Shown here in pieces: positions 1-7,031 of a stretch of 64,000 nt of DNA. A model generated the notes under the pieces. That model was not told the DNA's origin, did not search any database, and was given only the letters and a program-made list of their open reading frames with translations. Every line of letters begins with the position of its first letter. The stretch's first letter is position 1. This DNA is from Prevotella sp. (GTDB lineage: Bacteria > Bacteroidota > Bacteroidia > Bacteroidales > Bacteroidaceae), in contig JAFRRN010000012.1 of NCBI GenBank assembly GCA_017428055.1, positions 34,039 through 98,038 on the forward strand, in the 5' to 3' direction. A program made the translations under genes and the position numbers.

Positions 1-975
1 CGTGATGACGGGACGAGCCATTGCCAAGTATTCCCCGAGCTTATTGGAAAAACAATATTTGTTTTGCTGGTTGTCGTATTTATAGACGATGCAAAGTGAG
101 CAATGACGTAAATATCGGTAAAGGTCGTTTTTCTCTAAATACCCTAAGAAGCATAACTTATCTTCGAGATGATATTTGATGATGAGTTCTTGGATGATGG
201 CTTTTTGGGGAGAGTCCTCTAATCTCCCTGTCATGAGGAACTTGATGGACTTGTCTGTTTTCTGGCAGGCCTTCCCAAATGCCTCCACCATACCCAAGAT
301 GCCATCCTTGTTGTGTGTCAAAGAACCAGCATGGAAGATATATGGTTCTTGGATGGGGCTTTCATCTTGTGTGTCATACGCCAATTCGTCCATATCTACC
401 ATGATAGGAACCTTAATGACCTTTGCTTTGGGGGCATAATGTTGTACGATTTCTTTCAACGACTCGGAAATGACAATAAACTGATCATATCGAGGAAAAG
501 CGAGCCTTAACATACATTGACGATGAAATACCCTCCTCCTCGTTTGTTTCTTGGTAACGTATGGCAGTTCATTCAATTCCATCGTAACTTTTGCGCCTTT
601 CAGATGGACAACCATCGCACATACCATCATCCATAGCACACCACCCTCGTAAACAATCACATGGTCATCCTTCCAGATGTGCCTATATATATATAATAAG
701 GTGTGGAGGTAACCATAGGTGTCCTTGGCATGTCGCCTAAAAAAGTGCTTGCTTCGAATAGGACCGCCTGACATGTATTGATAATGCACTCCAATCTCGT
801 CGATTCCTTCTCTCTCCATGTTCTTCTGTTCAGAATCCTGCTTTTCTAACGAGATGGGAAGGATAACGTATGTCTCTATCCCTTGGTCAACAAATCCCTT
901 GCCGTAGCAATGTACCCTTGCGGTGCTTGCCAATCCGTTGGGGTAGGTGTTTTTAAGAAGGAAGAATACCCTCAT
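1..975 (-). CDS. Glycosyltransferase, GT4/GT-B type (C-terminal end cut by window)
   Basis: I read an open frame of 325 codons from ATG 973-975 down to the window edge, with no stop. It starts MRVFFLLKNTYPNGLAST and contains the late-domain pattern of GT-B retaining glycosyltransferases: YIFHAGSLTHNKDG (sugar-nucleotide domain start), FLMTGR, LCFLGYLEKNDLYRYLRHC and NKLGEYLAMARPVIT, where the conserved glutamate of the donor-binding loop lies. It would transfer a sugar from an activated donor to a lipid-linked glycan at the inner face of the cytoplasmic membrane. The start overlaps the end of the polymerase gene by 23 bp, so it is the third gene of the same operon. Donor and acceptor cannot be told from sequence. 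The missing part is the last few dozen residues. Confidence 0.85.
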   Translation of the reverse strand, partial: MRVFFLLKNTYPNGLASTARVHCYGKGFVDQGIETYVILPISLEKQDSEQKNMEREGIDEIGVHYQYMSGGPIRSKHFFRRHAKDTYGYLHTLLYIYRHIWKDDHVIVYEGGVLWMMVCAMVVHLKGAKVTMELNELPYVTKKQTRRRVFHRQCMLRLAFPRYDQFIVISESLKEIVQHYAPKAKVIKVPIMVDMDELAYDTQDESPIQEPYIFHAGSLTHNKDGILGMVEAFGKACQKTDKSIKFLMTGRLEDSPQKAIIQELIIKYHLEDKLCFLGYLEKNDLYRYLRHCSLCIVYKYDNQQNKYCFSNKLGEYLAMARPVIT

Positions 976-2344
976 TGCTTGTCGCTGCCATTTCAGTAGT
1001 TGTAGCTTCCTCAGTATCTTTAGGGTTATTCTTTTCTGTTATGATTATTAAGTCTTCCTCCTTCCGGAATATGCCATATAGCCAAAATGCGGTAATTACA
1101 GGTACAGTAAATAATGAGTAAGAAATACTAAAGATTAGAAAGAGAACAAATAAAGTTGCTTTCCGAACCTTGAAATCGTTACCTAATGCGACAGAGGATT
1201 TATACAAAAAGAAATAAAGAAGGAGGCTTAATGGAATTCCTAATTGTCCTATCAATTTAAGAATGCCACCTGTAAGAACATAATTTCCAGAAATTCTTTG
1301 AGAAAAATAACTATGATGAGTATTCCATCCATATCCAAGAATAGGGTCTTTTTGTATATTTATCAATTCAAAATACATTGCCTGGAATCGTCCCAAAGAC
1401 CCTACATATTCGTTGGATTCACGGACTTTATTAACGTAGTCTATTCTCTCATTTATTTTACTTATTTCAGAATCTAAATCCAATTGATTCGTAATTTTTT
1501 CTTGCATAAATTCGAGTCTTGCAAGTTGGAAAGAAATAGGGATGATGATGAGTGAAAAAACTAAAATCCCTTTTAGGCTTAATATCCTGATTGCAAAAAA
1601 ACTATATAATACAATGGCTGCTATATATCCTGTTGTTGAAAATGTAGATGCTAATGCAATTAATAGGATAATTCCACCCGCATTCCCTTTAAATTTGATT
1701 CCATTACGGATTAAATTGCTATAAAGTGCTAATAATATCATGACGGAAAAACGACCTGGCTCCCAAGTGCAACCTGAATTTCTTAGAAATCCATATATTA
1801 CAAATCCCTCTAATTTTTCTAATCGCGAGGGGTCAAACCATTTATATAAATAGAAAATATGATTTCCATTTCCTGCTTCAGGAAAACTTCGGAAAAAAGC
1901 AGCTGTTCCTGGATAGATGATATAAATTCCCCATAAGATTAATGATAATAAACTAAGCCTTATCATGATATGTTCATATATAGGGAGCATCTTTTTTCCA
2001 AATACTTGCACGTGAATATAAGCGATAATTATGCTATAGAAAATAAAAAAGTGATATGAATAATCTGATCCTCCATAGTATGGTTTGTGGTTAAATAACA
2101 ATATCATCCAAATGGCAAAAAGCAATAATAACCTTAATAACTTTTTGTTGTCGAATTTAACTTTGTGCCTATCTAATAAGATGATAGTTAGTATGATGGG
2201 AAATAAAAAAGGAAAATAGGGACTGGAAAGACCAGAAATCATTCGAGTGGTATTTCCATTCATCTGTGCCATGTAAATCACCATGATGAAAAAATAAAAG
2301 TACTCGAAAGTTTTAATTTTATCTTGATTAAATAGAGATACCAT
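953..2344 (-). CDS. O-antigen/exopolysaccharide polymerase-like membrane protein (Wzy type)
   Basis: 463 residues with about ten or more hydrophobic segments and a long polar stretch after the middle (around residues 270-330), the usual outline of Wzy-type polymerases, which join lipid-linked repeat units at the periplasmic face. Short runs such as GYGWNTHHSYF and GCTWEPGRFSVM resemble the periplasmic-loop motifs of this group. Wzy proteins share little sequence, so the call rests on topology and on its place between a flippase and a glycosyltransferase. Its start overlaps the flippase stop by 17 bp, and its polar, Thr/Glu-rich tail overlaps the next gene. Base composition is clearly AT-rich compared with the rest of the window. 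A ligase of the WaaL type is the alternative. Confidence 0.75.
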   Translation of the reverse strand: MVSLFNQDKIKTFEYFYFFIMVIYMAQMNGNTTRMISGLSSPYFPFLFPIILTIILLDRHKVKFDNKKLLRLLLLFAIWMILLFNHKPYYGGSDYSYHFFIFYSIIIAYIHVQVFGKKMLPIYEHIMIRLSLLSLILWGIYIIYPGTAAFFRSFPEAGNGNHIFYLYKWFDPSRLEKLEGFVIYGFLRNSGCTWEPGRFSVMILLALYSNLIRNGIKFKGNAGGIILLIALASTFSTTGYIAAIVLYSFFAIRILSLKGILVFSLIIIPISFQLARLEFMQEKITNQLDLDSEISKINERIDYVNKVRESNEYVGSLGRFQAMYFELINIQKDPILGYGWNTHHSYFSQRISGNYVLTGGILKLIGQLGIPLSLLLYFFLYKSSVALGNDFKVRKATLFVLFLIFSISYSLFTVPVITAFWLYGIFRKEEDLIIITEKNNPKDTEEATTTEMAATSNEGILPS

Positions 2345-3575
2345 GTTGTGGTTGTTTTTTTATAAAATTTTTATAGTATAAAACCATAATGGAAAAATAT
2401 ATAAATGAACTAAGAATGCGTGTTGTAATAGCTCCATTGATATTCCATAAATAGATACCTAATGTAAATCCGATGATTTGAATTCCCCCTGAAATGAATG
2501 CGGTGTTTCTAATACTTTTTCCTTGACCATGAGCACCAAGGAAACGGTTAAATATATCTCCAAGTCCTTGGAAAGTGGTTCCTAATGCTAAGAAAGATGC
2601 ATATAAAGCTACAATATTGTATGATTCGTTGTATAGTATATTTACTATGGGATAAATTAAAATAATATATGCAATAAGTGTAATTGCTGCGAGTAGTAGT
2701 GAAAAACGTATAACTTTAGTTGGAATGTAGTTTTGTGTAGCAAATTGTTTAAAATATGTCGTTCCTATTACTTGGGGTAATGTTTGTAGTGGCATGGAAA
2801 TTGTTAGAGCTAATGTGTAAAAGGCTACATTTGTGTTGTCTTTATTAAGTAATCCTAATGTCATACCTGCTACGTATGCAACTGACACATTTGTCAATGC
2901 CCCATAATATACTTGTAATCCATATTTCTTGTTTTCCTCATGAAGTTTCTTAAATGTTTGTCTTAGATTATTAAAAGATGGTTTGTTCAGGTAAATGATG
3001 ATAGCTAAGACTAAAAAATGGATTCCATTGTTTAATAGCAGCATTCTTTCACGAGTTGCTCCAAATTGAAAATAAATGAGAGATGCGATTGCTAAATATG
3101 CCAATGAGGGTAATAGCCTGGCACATGCTATCGTGTAAATACTATTGTCTCCTTGAGAGGAGGTGTTGACGTAGTTTAATAACAAAGCGACGCCACCACA
3201 TACGGGGATCGTCAAATAAAACAGATAATAGAATTCCTTAGCTAAGAAGAAATGATGAATCAGACCGCAGATAAAAAGAATGACCATCAAGATGATATTT
3301 GTAATCATCAGGATGGTCACCAATAGTCCTTTTATCTCGCGAGTTTCTTTTTCGCTCTGGGATAATGCCAATAACCTACTGCCAGATATGAAATATCCGA
3401 ACAACAGTAACCCAGAGAAAAAGGAGATGATGTTGTTGACATATCGCACGTCTCCATATTCGGCTGGTGCCAAGTTGCGGGTGTTGAGGATAGATACCAA
3501 GACACCCACTACAATTCCAATCATGGAACTTGCATAAAGGACGGAGACTTGTTTTTTTGTCTTTGTCAGTTTCAT
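2328..3575 (-). CDS. Polysaccharide flippase (Wzx/oligosaccharide exporter family)
   Basis: 415 residues, almost entirely membrane segments (about 12), starting MKLTKTKKQVSVLYASSMIG and containing NTRNLAPAEYGDVRYV, the common N-terminal signature of the polysaccharide biosynthesis (MOP) flippases. It would flip lipid-linked oligosaccharide units across the cytoplasmic membrane for assembly by the polymerase encoded next. It is the first gene of the operon, behind a strong promoter (3744-3774) and a leader of about 160 nt. No UpxY/NusG-like antiterminator gene, often the first gene of Bacteroides capsule loci, lies in front of it. Confidence 0.85.
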   Translation of the reverse strand: MKLTKTKKQVSVLYASSMIGIVVGVLVSILNTRNLAPAEYGDVRYVNNIISFFSGLLLFGYFISGSRLLALSQSEKETREIKGLLVTILMITNIILMVILFICGLIHHFFLAKEFYYLFYLTIPVCGGVALLLNYVNTSSQGDNSIYTIACARLLPSLAYLAIASLIYFQFGATRERMLLLNNGIHFLVLAIIIYLNKPSFNNLRQTFKKLHEENKKYGLQVYYGALTNVSVAYVAGMTLGLLNKDNTNVAFYTLALTISMPLQTLPQVIGTTYFKQFATQNYIPTKVIRFSLLLAAITLIAYIILIYPIVNILYNESYNIVALYASFLALGTTFQGLGDIFNRFLGAHGQGKSIRNTAFISGGIQIIGFTLGIYLWNINGAITTRILSSFIYFSIMVLYYKNFIKKQPQHGISI

Positions 3576-3633
3576 TTTAGGCTATTTCTCTACCGATTTA
3601 CCAATAACTTGACTATGATGCACACTTTCTCTC

Positions 3634-3654
3634 CTCGTTTTTGCGTAAAACGAG
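3634..3654 (-). other. Perfect hairpin in the leader of the polysaccharide operon
   Basis: Arms CTCGTTTT and AAAACGAG (8 bp, perfect) with a five-base loop, between the promoter and the flippase start. No U-run follows it, so it is not an ordinary terminator. It may be a leader structure that affects antitermination or RNA stability. This is inference from sequence only. Confidence 0.45.
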
Positions 3655-3743
3655 TGAATGTTTTTCAATCATGTCAATGCTATTGGAAACCGCTGTAGAG
3701 AGCATTTCTCGCAGCCCCAAGGCTTATGTTTATTTAATGGGTA

Positions 3744-3774
3744 CAAAATTACAAATAATTATTGATTTAACAAA
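3744..3774 (-). promoter_or_regulatory. Promoter of the polysaccharide operon
   Basis: Read on the minus strand: TTTG, 19 bases, TAATTTTG. This matches the Bacteroidetes primary-sigma consensus (-33 TTTG, -7 TAnnTTTG, spacing 19-21). It faces the flippase gene and predicts a transcript start near 3737. Confidence 0.7.
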
Positions 3775-3944
3775 ATTTATGGTGCAATTGTTTCTCGATA
3801 TTCTAATTTGCCTCCAAACCATACTCATATATCCCGAATGATAGAATTGCAGAATACATGTATCAGAAGGATTAATAATCATATATCGATTATTCTTGAA
3901 TGTCTATAGATTTCCTGTGTGTTGTTCTCATAAATCAGAGCATA

Positions 3945-4022
3945 ACTCTGATGATTCAGTTGACAACACTGATGATTCAGAGCATAGAACTGGTGATTCA
4001 GTTCACAACTCTGATGGCTCAA
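3945..4022. repeat. Four imperfect 21-bp tandem repeats
   Basis: Units begin at about 3945, 3966, 3987 and 4008. Each has the core ACTCTGATGATTCAG or a close variant (CACTGATGATTCAG, ACTGGTGATTCAG, ACTCTGATGGCTCAA), followed by a six- to seven-base variable part such as TTGACA or TTCACA. No open frame covers the array. The period equals two helical turns, as expected for a row of protein-binding sites, but no regulator is identified. Confidence 0.7.
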
Positions 4023-4120
4023 ATTGAAGTGGGATGAGATGCTGACGGAAAATATGTCTCTGTGCCTGTGAATAGGGAAATCATTCTTTAATGTTTAATC
4101 TTTTATTTTTCATTTCCCTT

Positions 4121-4155
4121 TCGTGTTATTCGTTTCATTCGTGTTCGTTGGTGTG
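4121..4155. repeat. Dispersed intergenic repeat (TTATTCGT...ATTCGTGTTCGT)
   Basis: GTGTTATTCGT (4123-4133) and ATTCGTGTTCGT (4137-4148) both recur at 39946-39962, next to the restriction island. The rest of 3576-4177 holds the operon promoter, its leader and the 21-bp repeats; I see no gene there. Confidence 0.45.
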
Positions 4156-4177
4156 TGAAAAACAATTGTTCATAGTC

Positions 4178-4399
4178 TTATTTGTAGGGAGTGCGCATGT
4201 GTTCGTCTGCCCATGCCGATACTTTTTGCTCATTTAATGTGTCGTTATCCCAAAGGCGATGTATTTCCTTCTGAAGACGTGAGTTTAGGAACCGCACAAT
4301 GATAGATTTCAATTCTGCTACATCCTCTTCTTTGTCAACACACGAGAGAATGTTAAGCAATTCATATTGAGCCTGATTTATTCTTGATGGTAGTTGCAT
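4178..4399 (-). CDS. Small antitoxin-like hypothetical protein
   Basis: 73 residues starting MQLPSRINQAQYELLNILSC and ending WADEHMRTPYK. It is mostly charged helix, with no membrane segment. The middle (ADLKSIIVRFL-like helix, then a REIHRLWDN type helix) and the C-terminal EHMRTPYK recall small Bacteroidetes proteins usually encoded beside a PIN-domain toxin. That comparison is from memory and uncertain. No toxin gene lies on either side: 3576-4177 is non-coding and the gene upstream is GGGtGRT. It has its own promoter at 4499-4530. It may be a solitary antitoxin or an unrelated small protein. Confidence 0.6.
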   Translation of the reverse strand: MQLPSRINQAQYELLNILSCVDKEEDVAELKSIIVRFLNSRLQKEIHRLWDNDTLNEQKVSAWADEHMRTPYK

Positions 4400-4498
4400 A
4401 TTGATAGCTTTATATTTATTATTGATGATTTATGAGATTAAATGCTGTAGGGCTTGTCGTTGAATATTACAATTATGATAGTCAATATATATTGCTTG

Positions 4499-4530
4499 CA
4501 AAATTAAAAATAATCTGAATAAAAGTACAA
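4499..4530 (-). promoter_or_regulatory. Promoter of the 73-aa gene
   Basis: On the minus strand TTG, 21 bases, TAATTTTG, placed about 100 bp before the start codon at 4399. It lies just past the terminator of the GGGtGRT gene, so the small gene is a separate unit. Confidence 0.55.
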
Positions 4531-4540
4531 GCAAACATTA

Positions 4541-4581
4541 AAAAAAGCAGGAAACAAGGTAAAGAATCCCGTTTCCTGCTT
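4541..4581 (-). terminator. Intrinsic terminator after the GGGtGRT gene
   Basis: Stem AAGCAGGAAAC / GTTTCCTGCTT (arms near 4545-4555 and 4571-4581), followed on the minus strand by a run of T. It begins about 20 bp after the stop codon and ends the two-gene NifU-like/GGGtGRT transcript. Confidence 0.8.
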
Positions 4582-4599
4582 GAATGAAGACAAGAATGA

Positions 4600-5613
4600 T
4601 TACTTCTTGTTCAAGGCAAGGTCTACCTCCACGGCGATGGAAACGGTGGCTCCCACCATGGGGTTGTTGCCGATACCGAGGAATCCCATCATCTCCACAT
4701 GGGCGGGAACAGACGATGAGCCGGCAAACTGGGCATCGCTGTGCATACGTCCGAGCGTGTCGGTCATGCCGTATGAGGCGGGACCGGCAGCCATGTTGTC
4801 GGGATGGAGGGTACGACCCGTGCCGCCGCCCGATGCCACGCTGAAGTAAGGCTTCCCTGCCAACACGCGCTCTTTCTTGTATGTGCCAGCCACGGGGTGC
4901 TGGAAGCGGGTGGGGTTGGTGGAGTTACCCGTGATGGAAACATCGACATTCTCCTTCCAGAGGATAGCGACACCCTCGCGCACGTCGTCTGCGCCATAGC
5001 ATTTCACCTTGGCACGTGGACCGTCGGAGTATGGGGTCTCCTTCACAACTTTCACCTCGCCCGTAAAATAGTCAAACTGTGTCTGCACGTAGGTGAAGCC
5101 ATTGATGCGGCTGATGATCATGGCTGCATCCTTGCCAAGGCCATTGAGGATGACGCGCAGCGGTTTCTGGCGTACCTTGTTGGCTTTCTCGGCAATCTTG
5201 ATGGCACCCTCTGCGGCGGCGAAGCTCTCATGTCCGGCGAGGAAGGCAAAACATTCCGTCTCGTCGCGGAGCAGGCGGGCTGCCAAGTTACCGTGGCCGA
5301 TGCCCACCTTGCGGTCGTCTGCCACCGACCCGGGGATGCAGAAACTCTGCAAGCCGATGCCGATGGCCTCTGCTGCCTCTGCCGCATTCTTCACGCCCTT
5401 CTTGATGGCGATGGCGGCGCCGCATACGTATGCCCACTTGGCATTCTCGAAACAGATGCCTTGGGTCTCCTCACACATCTTGTAGGGGTCTACACCCACG
5501 CTCTCGCATATCTCGTTAGCCTCCTCGATATCCTTGATACCGTTCTCGTTCAAAGCGGCAAGTACCTGCTTGATACGACGCTCATAGCTTTCAAAACTCA
5601 CTTTACGAATCAT
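4600..5613 (-). CDS. GGGtGRT family protein
   Basis: 337 residues. It carries the name-giving motif in SGGGTGRTLHPDNMAAGP (about residue 262 on), followed by a Gly/Met-rich end (GFLGIGNNPMVGATVS). The family is conserved in many anaerobic bacteria and has no established function. It starts 11 bp after the NifU-like gene and shares its transcript, the arrangement known for the family. The central region has conserved Cys/His (ETQGICFENAKWAYVCGAA; HGNLAARLLRDETECFAFLAGHE), compatible with metal or cofactor binding. A role with the neighbouring scaffold, perhaps in Fe-S metabolism, is inferred from the pairing only. Confidence 0.9.
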   Translation of the reverse strand: MIRKVSFESYERRIKQVLAALNENGIKDIEEANEICESVGVDPYKMCEETQGICFENAKWAYVCGAAIAIKKGVKNAAEAAEAIGIGLQSFCIPGSVADDRKVGIGHGNLAARLLRDETECFAFLAGHESFAAAEGAIKIAEKANKVRQKPLRVILNGLGKDAAMIISRINGFTYVQTQFDYFTGEVKVVKETPYSDGPRAKVKCYGADDVREGVAILWKENVDVSITGNSTNPTRFQHPVAGTYKKERVLAGKPYFSVASGGGTGRTLHPDNMAAGPASYGMTDTLGRMHSDAQFAGSSSVPAHVEMMGFLGIGNNPMVGATVSIAVEVDLALNKK

Positions 5614-5624
5614 AATCTCTCCTC

Positions 5625-6326
5625 CTATTCTTTACGTGGGTCAATGGATTTAACTACTCCCTGCTCGGCGGTGGTGCGTCCGTAGGAACCCGTAAACTTC
5701 TTCACGGCCTCGTTGGCATCCATGCCGTTCTTGATGGCTTCCATCATCTTGCCGAGGTGAACATACTCATAACCACACACCTGGTCGTCCTTGTCGAGGA
5801 ACATCTTGGTGATGTAACCCTCGGTCAGCTCCAGGTAACGTGTGCCCTTGGCAACCGTGCCATAGAGTGTACCCGTCTGTGAACGGAGGCCCTTGCCGAG
5901 GTCTTCGAGGCCTGCGCCGATGACGAGGCCGCCCTCTGAGAAGGCACTCTGCGTACGTCCGTACACCACTTGCAGGAACAACTCGCGCATAGCGGTGTTG
6001 ATGGCATCGCAGACGAGGTCGGTGTTCAACGCCTCAAGGATGGTCTTGCCCGGGAGGATCTCACTTGCCATGGCGGCGGAGTGTGTCATTCCCGTGCATC
6101 CGATGGTCTCCACGAGACATTCCTGGATGATGCCGTCCTTGATGTTGAGCGACAGCTTACAAGCTCCTTGCTGGGGTGCGCACCATCCAATGCCATGGGT
6201 GTAGCCGGAGATGTCCTTGATCTCCTTGGCTTGGATCCACTTCCCCTCCTCGGGGATGGGTGCGGGTCCGTGGTTAGGACCTTTAGCGACAACGCACATG
6301 TTGTCAACTTCTTTTGAATAAATCAT
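5625..6326 (-). CDS. NifU-like iron-sulfur cluster scaffold protein paired with GGGtGRT
   Basis: 233 residues. The N-terminal half resembles the NifU/IscU fold: WCAPQQGACKLSLNIKDGII, then VETIGCTGMTHSAAMASEIL and PGKTILEAL, where NifU has its Gly-Cys-Gly ligand loop and the helix after it. Several cysteines (GWC, GAC, IGC, VCD) could hold a cluster. The C-terminal part (TLYGTVAKGTRYLELTEGYI onward) is outside the classic scaffold. Start: ATG at 6326, with a second ATG (MCVVAKG, nine codons in) as an alternative. It is the first gene of the pair, behind a TAATTTTG box at 6376-6383. Confidence 0.85.
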   Translation of the reverse strand: MIYSKEVDNMCVVAKGPNHGPAPIPEEGKWIQAKEIKDISGYTHGIGWCAPQQGACKLSLNIKDGIIQECLVETIGCTGMTHSAAMASEILPGKTILEALNTDLVCDAINTAMRELFLQVVYGRTQSAFSEGGLVIGAGLEDLGKGLRSQTGTLYGTVAKGTRYLELTEGYITKMFLDKDDQVCGYEYVHLGKMMEAIKNGMDANEAVKKFTGSYGRTTAEQGVVKSIDPRKE

Positions 6327-6375
6327 GTTTGCTAAAATTTATAATGATAAATGAATATGCTTTTTCATCTGTTTG

Positions 6376-6408
6376 CAAAATTATAAAAAAAAACTTAAAA
6401 ACAGACAA
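6376..6408 (-). promoter_or_regulatory. Promoter of the NifU-like/GGGtGRT pair
   Basis: Minus-strand TAATTTTG (6376-6383) with TTG 22 bases upstream. It is about 50 bp before the start codon. The -33 element is weaker than consensus. Confidence 0.5.
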
Positions 6409-6432
6409 TTGCCAATCAGATGTTATAAAACT

Positions 6433-6984
6433 TTAACGCTCATAGCGCGTTAGGCAGTTCGCGGCGGCATGTCTTTCGCCCATCTCGCCCTCATTGGCCG
6501 ATGTTTTTGCGGCGGTGAGAAAAGCCTTTTCCGATGCCTTGTCGATGGTATATCCTTTCAGGAACAAGCGAGACAGGATGTGAAACCCACAAATCCGCTC
6601 GTTCACATGGGCAGAACGGATGGCACGAAGGGCTATGGGGGCTATCCCCTCGACATATTGAAACAGGTGGAACGCCGCCCATTCCGCCATTTCCTGCGTC
6701 GGCATCTCCGCAAGCCATTGCTCCGTCAAGGTCGGGGACATCTGTTCGGGTGGCATGATGAGTGTGGCAAGGATCTTGCATTCGCGCACGTTTTCCACCC
6801 ATAGTGCCTCGGCGAGGTCTTTGTCTTTCCCATATTCGCTTGCCAGGCATTGTAGGTCTGCCATGCTGACGCCCCAGTTGATATGATAAGCCGCACCCTT
6901 CTCTCGCATGGAAGATGCCGTCACGCCATTCATCAGGGGGCGGAAGGAGCGTTTGATTTCCTTGATTTTTTCTGCTGTGGGCAT
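6433..6984 (-). CDS. AlkD-like DNA alkylation repair (HEAT-like) protein
   Basis: 183 residues, all helical, in the pattern of the Bacteroidetes AlkD-like proteins: SMREKGAAYHINWGVSMADLQCLASEYGKD, then LAEALWVENVRECKILATLIMPPE, with further helix pairs to the end. AlkD removes bulky alkylated bases with HEAT-like helices. This shorter version may keep DNA binding but has not clearly kept all glycosylase residues, so activity is uncertain. It is the last gene of the HTH-M49-AlkD row. The 47 bp before its start are an ATGGGG-type repeat with no visible Shine-Dalgarno sequence. Confidence 0.75.
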   Translation of the reverse strand: MPTAEKIKEIKRSFRPLMNGVTASSMREKGAAYHINWGVSMADLQCLASEYGKDKDLAEALWVENVRECKILATLIMPPEQMSPTLTEQWLAEMPTQEMAEWAAFHLFQYVEGIAPIALRAIRSAHVNERICGFHILSRLFLKGYTIDKASEKAFLTAAKTSANEGEMGERHAAANCLTRYER

Positions 6985-7025
6985 GGGGTAGATGGGATGA
7001 ATGGGGTTAATGGAATGAATGGGGT
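6983..7025. repeat. ATGGGG-type low-complexity repeat between M49 and AlkD genes
   Basis: On the plus strand a row of ATGGGGT / GATGGGAT / GAATGGGGTTA / ATGGAATGA / ATGGGGT units fills nearly the whole intergenic space. A very similar row occurs in frame inside the DUF6057 gene (36370-36416). Confidence 0.6.
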
Positions 7026-7031
7026 GGTGGA

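Noticed and set aside
3641-3841. 66-codon frame upstream of the flippase
   Set aside because: It covers the minus-strand promoter and leader hairpin; no ribosome-binding site or family resemblance.
3945-4022. CRISPR array
   Set aside because: Units are only 21 bp apart, imperfect and with 6-7 bp between cores; no cas genes nearby.
4804-5685. 293-codon plus-strand frame across the GGGtGRT gene
   Set aside because: Shadow of a clearly recognised gene; low-complexity Leu/His-rich translation.
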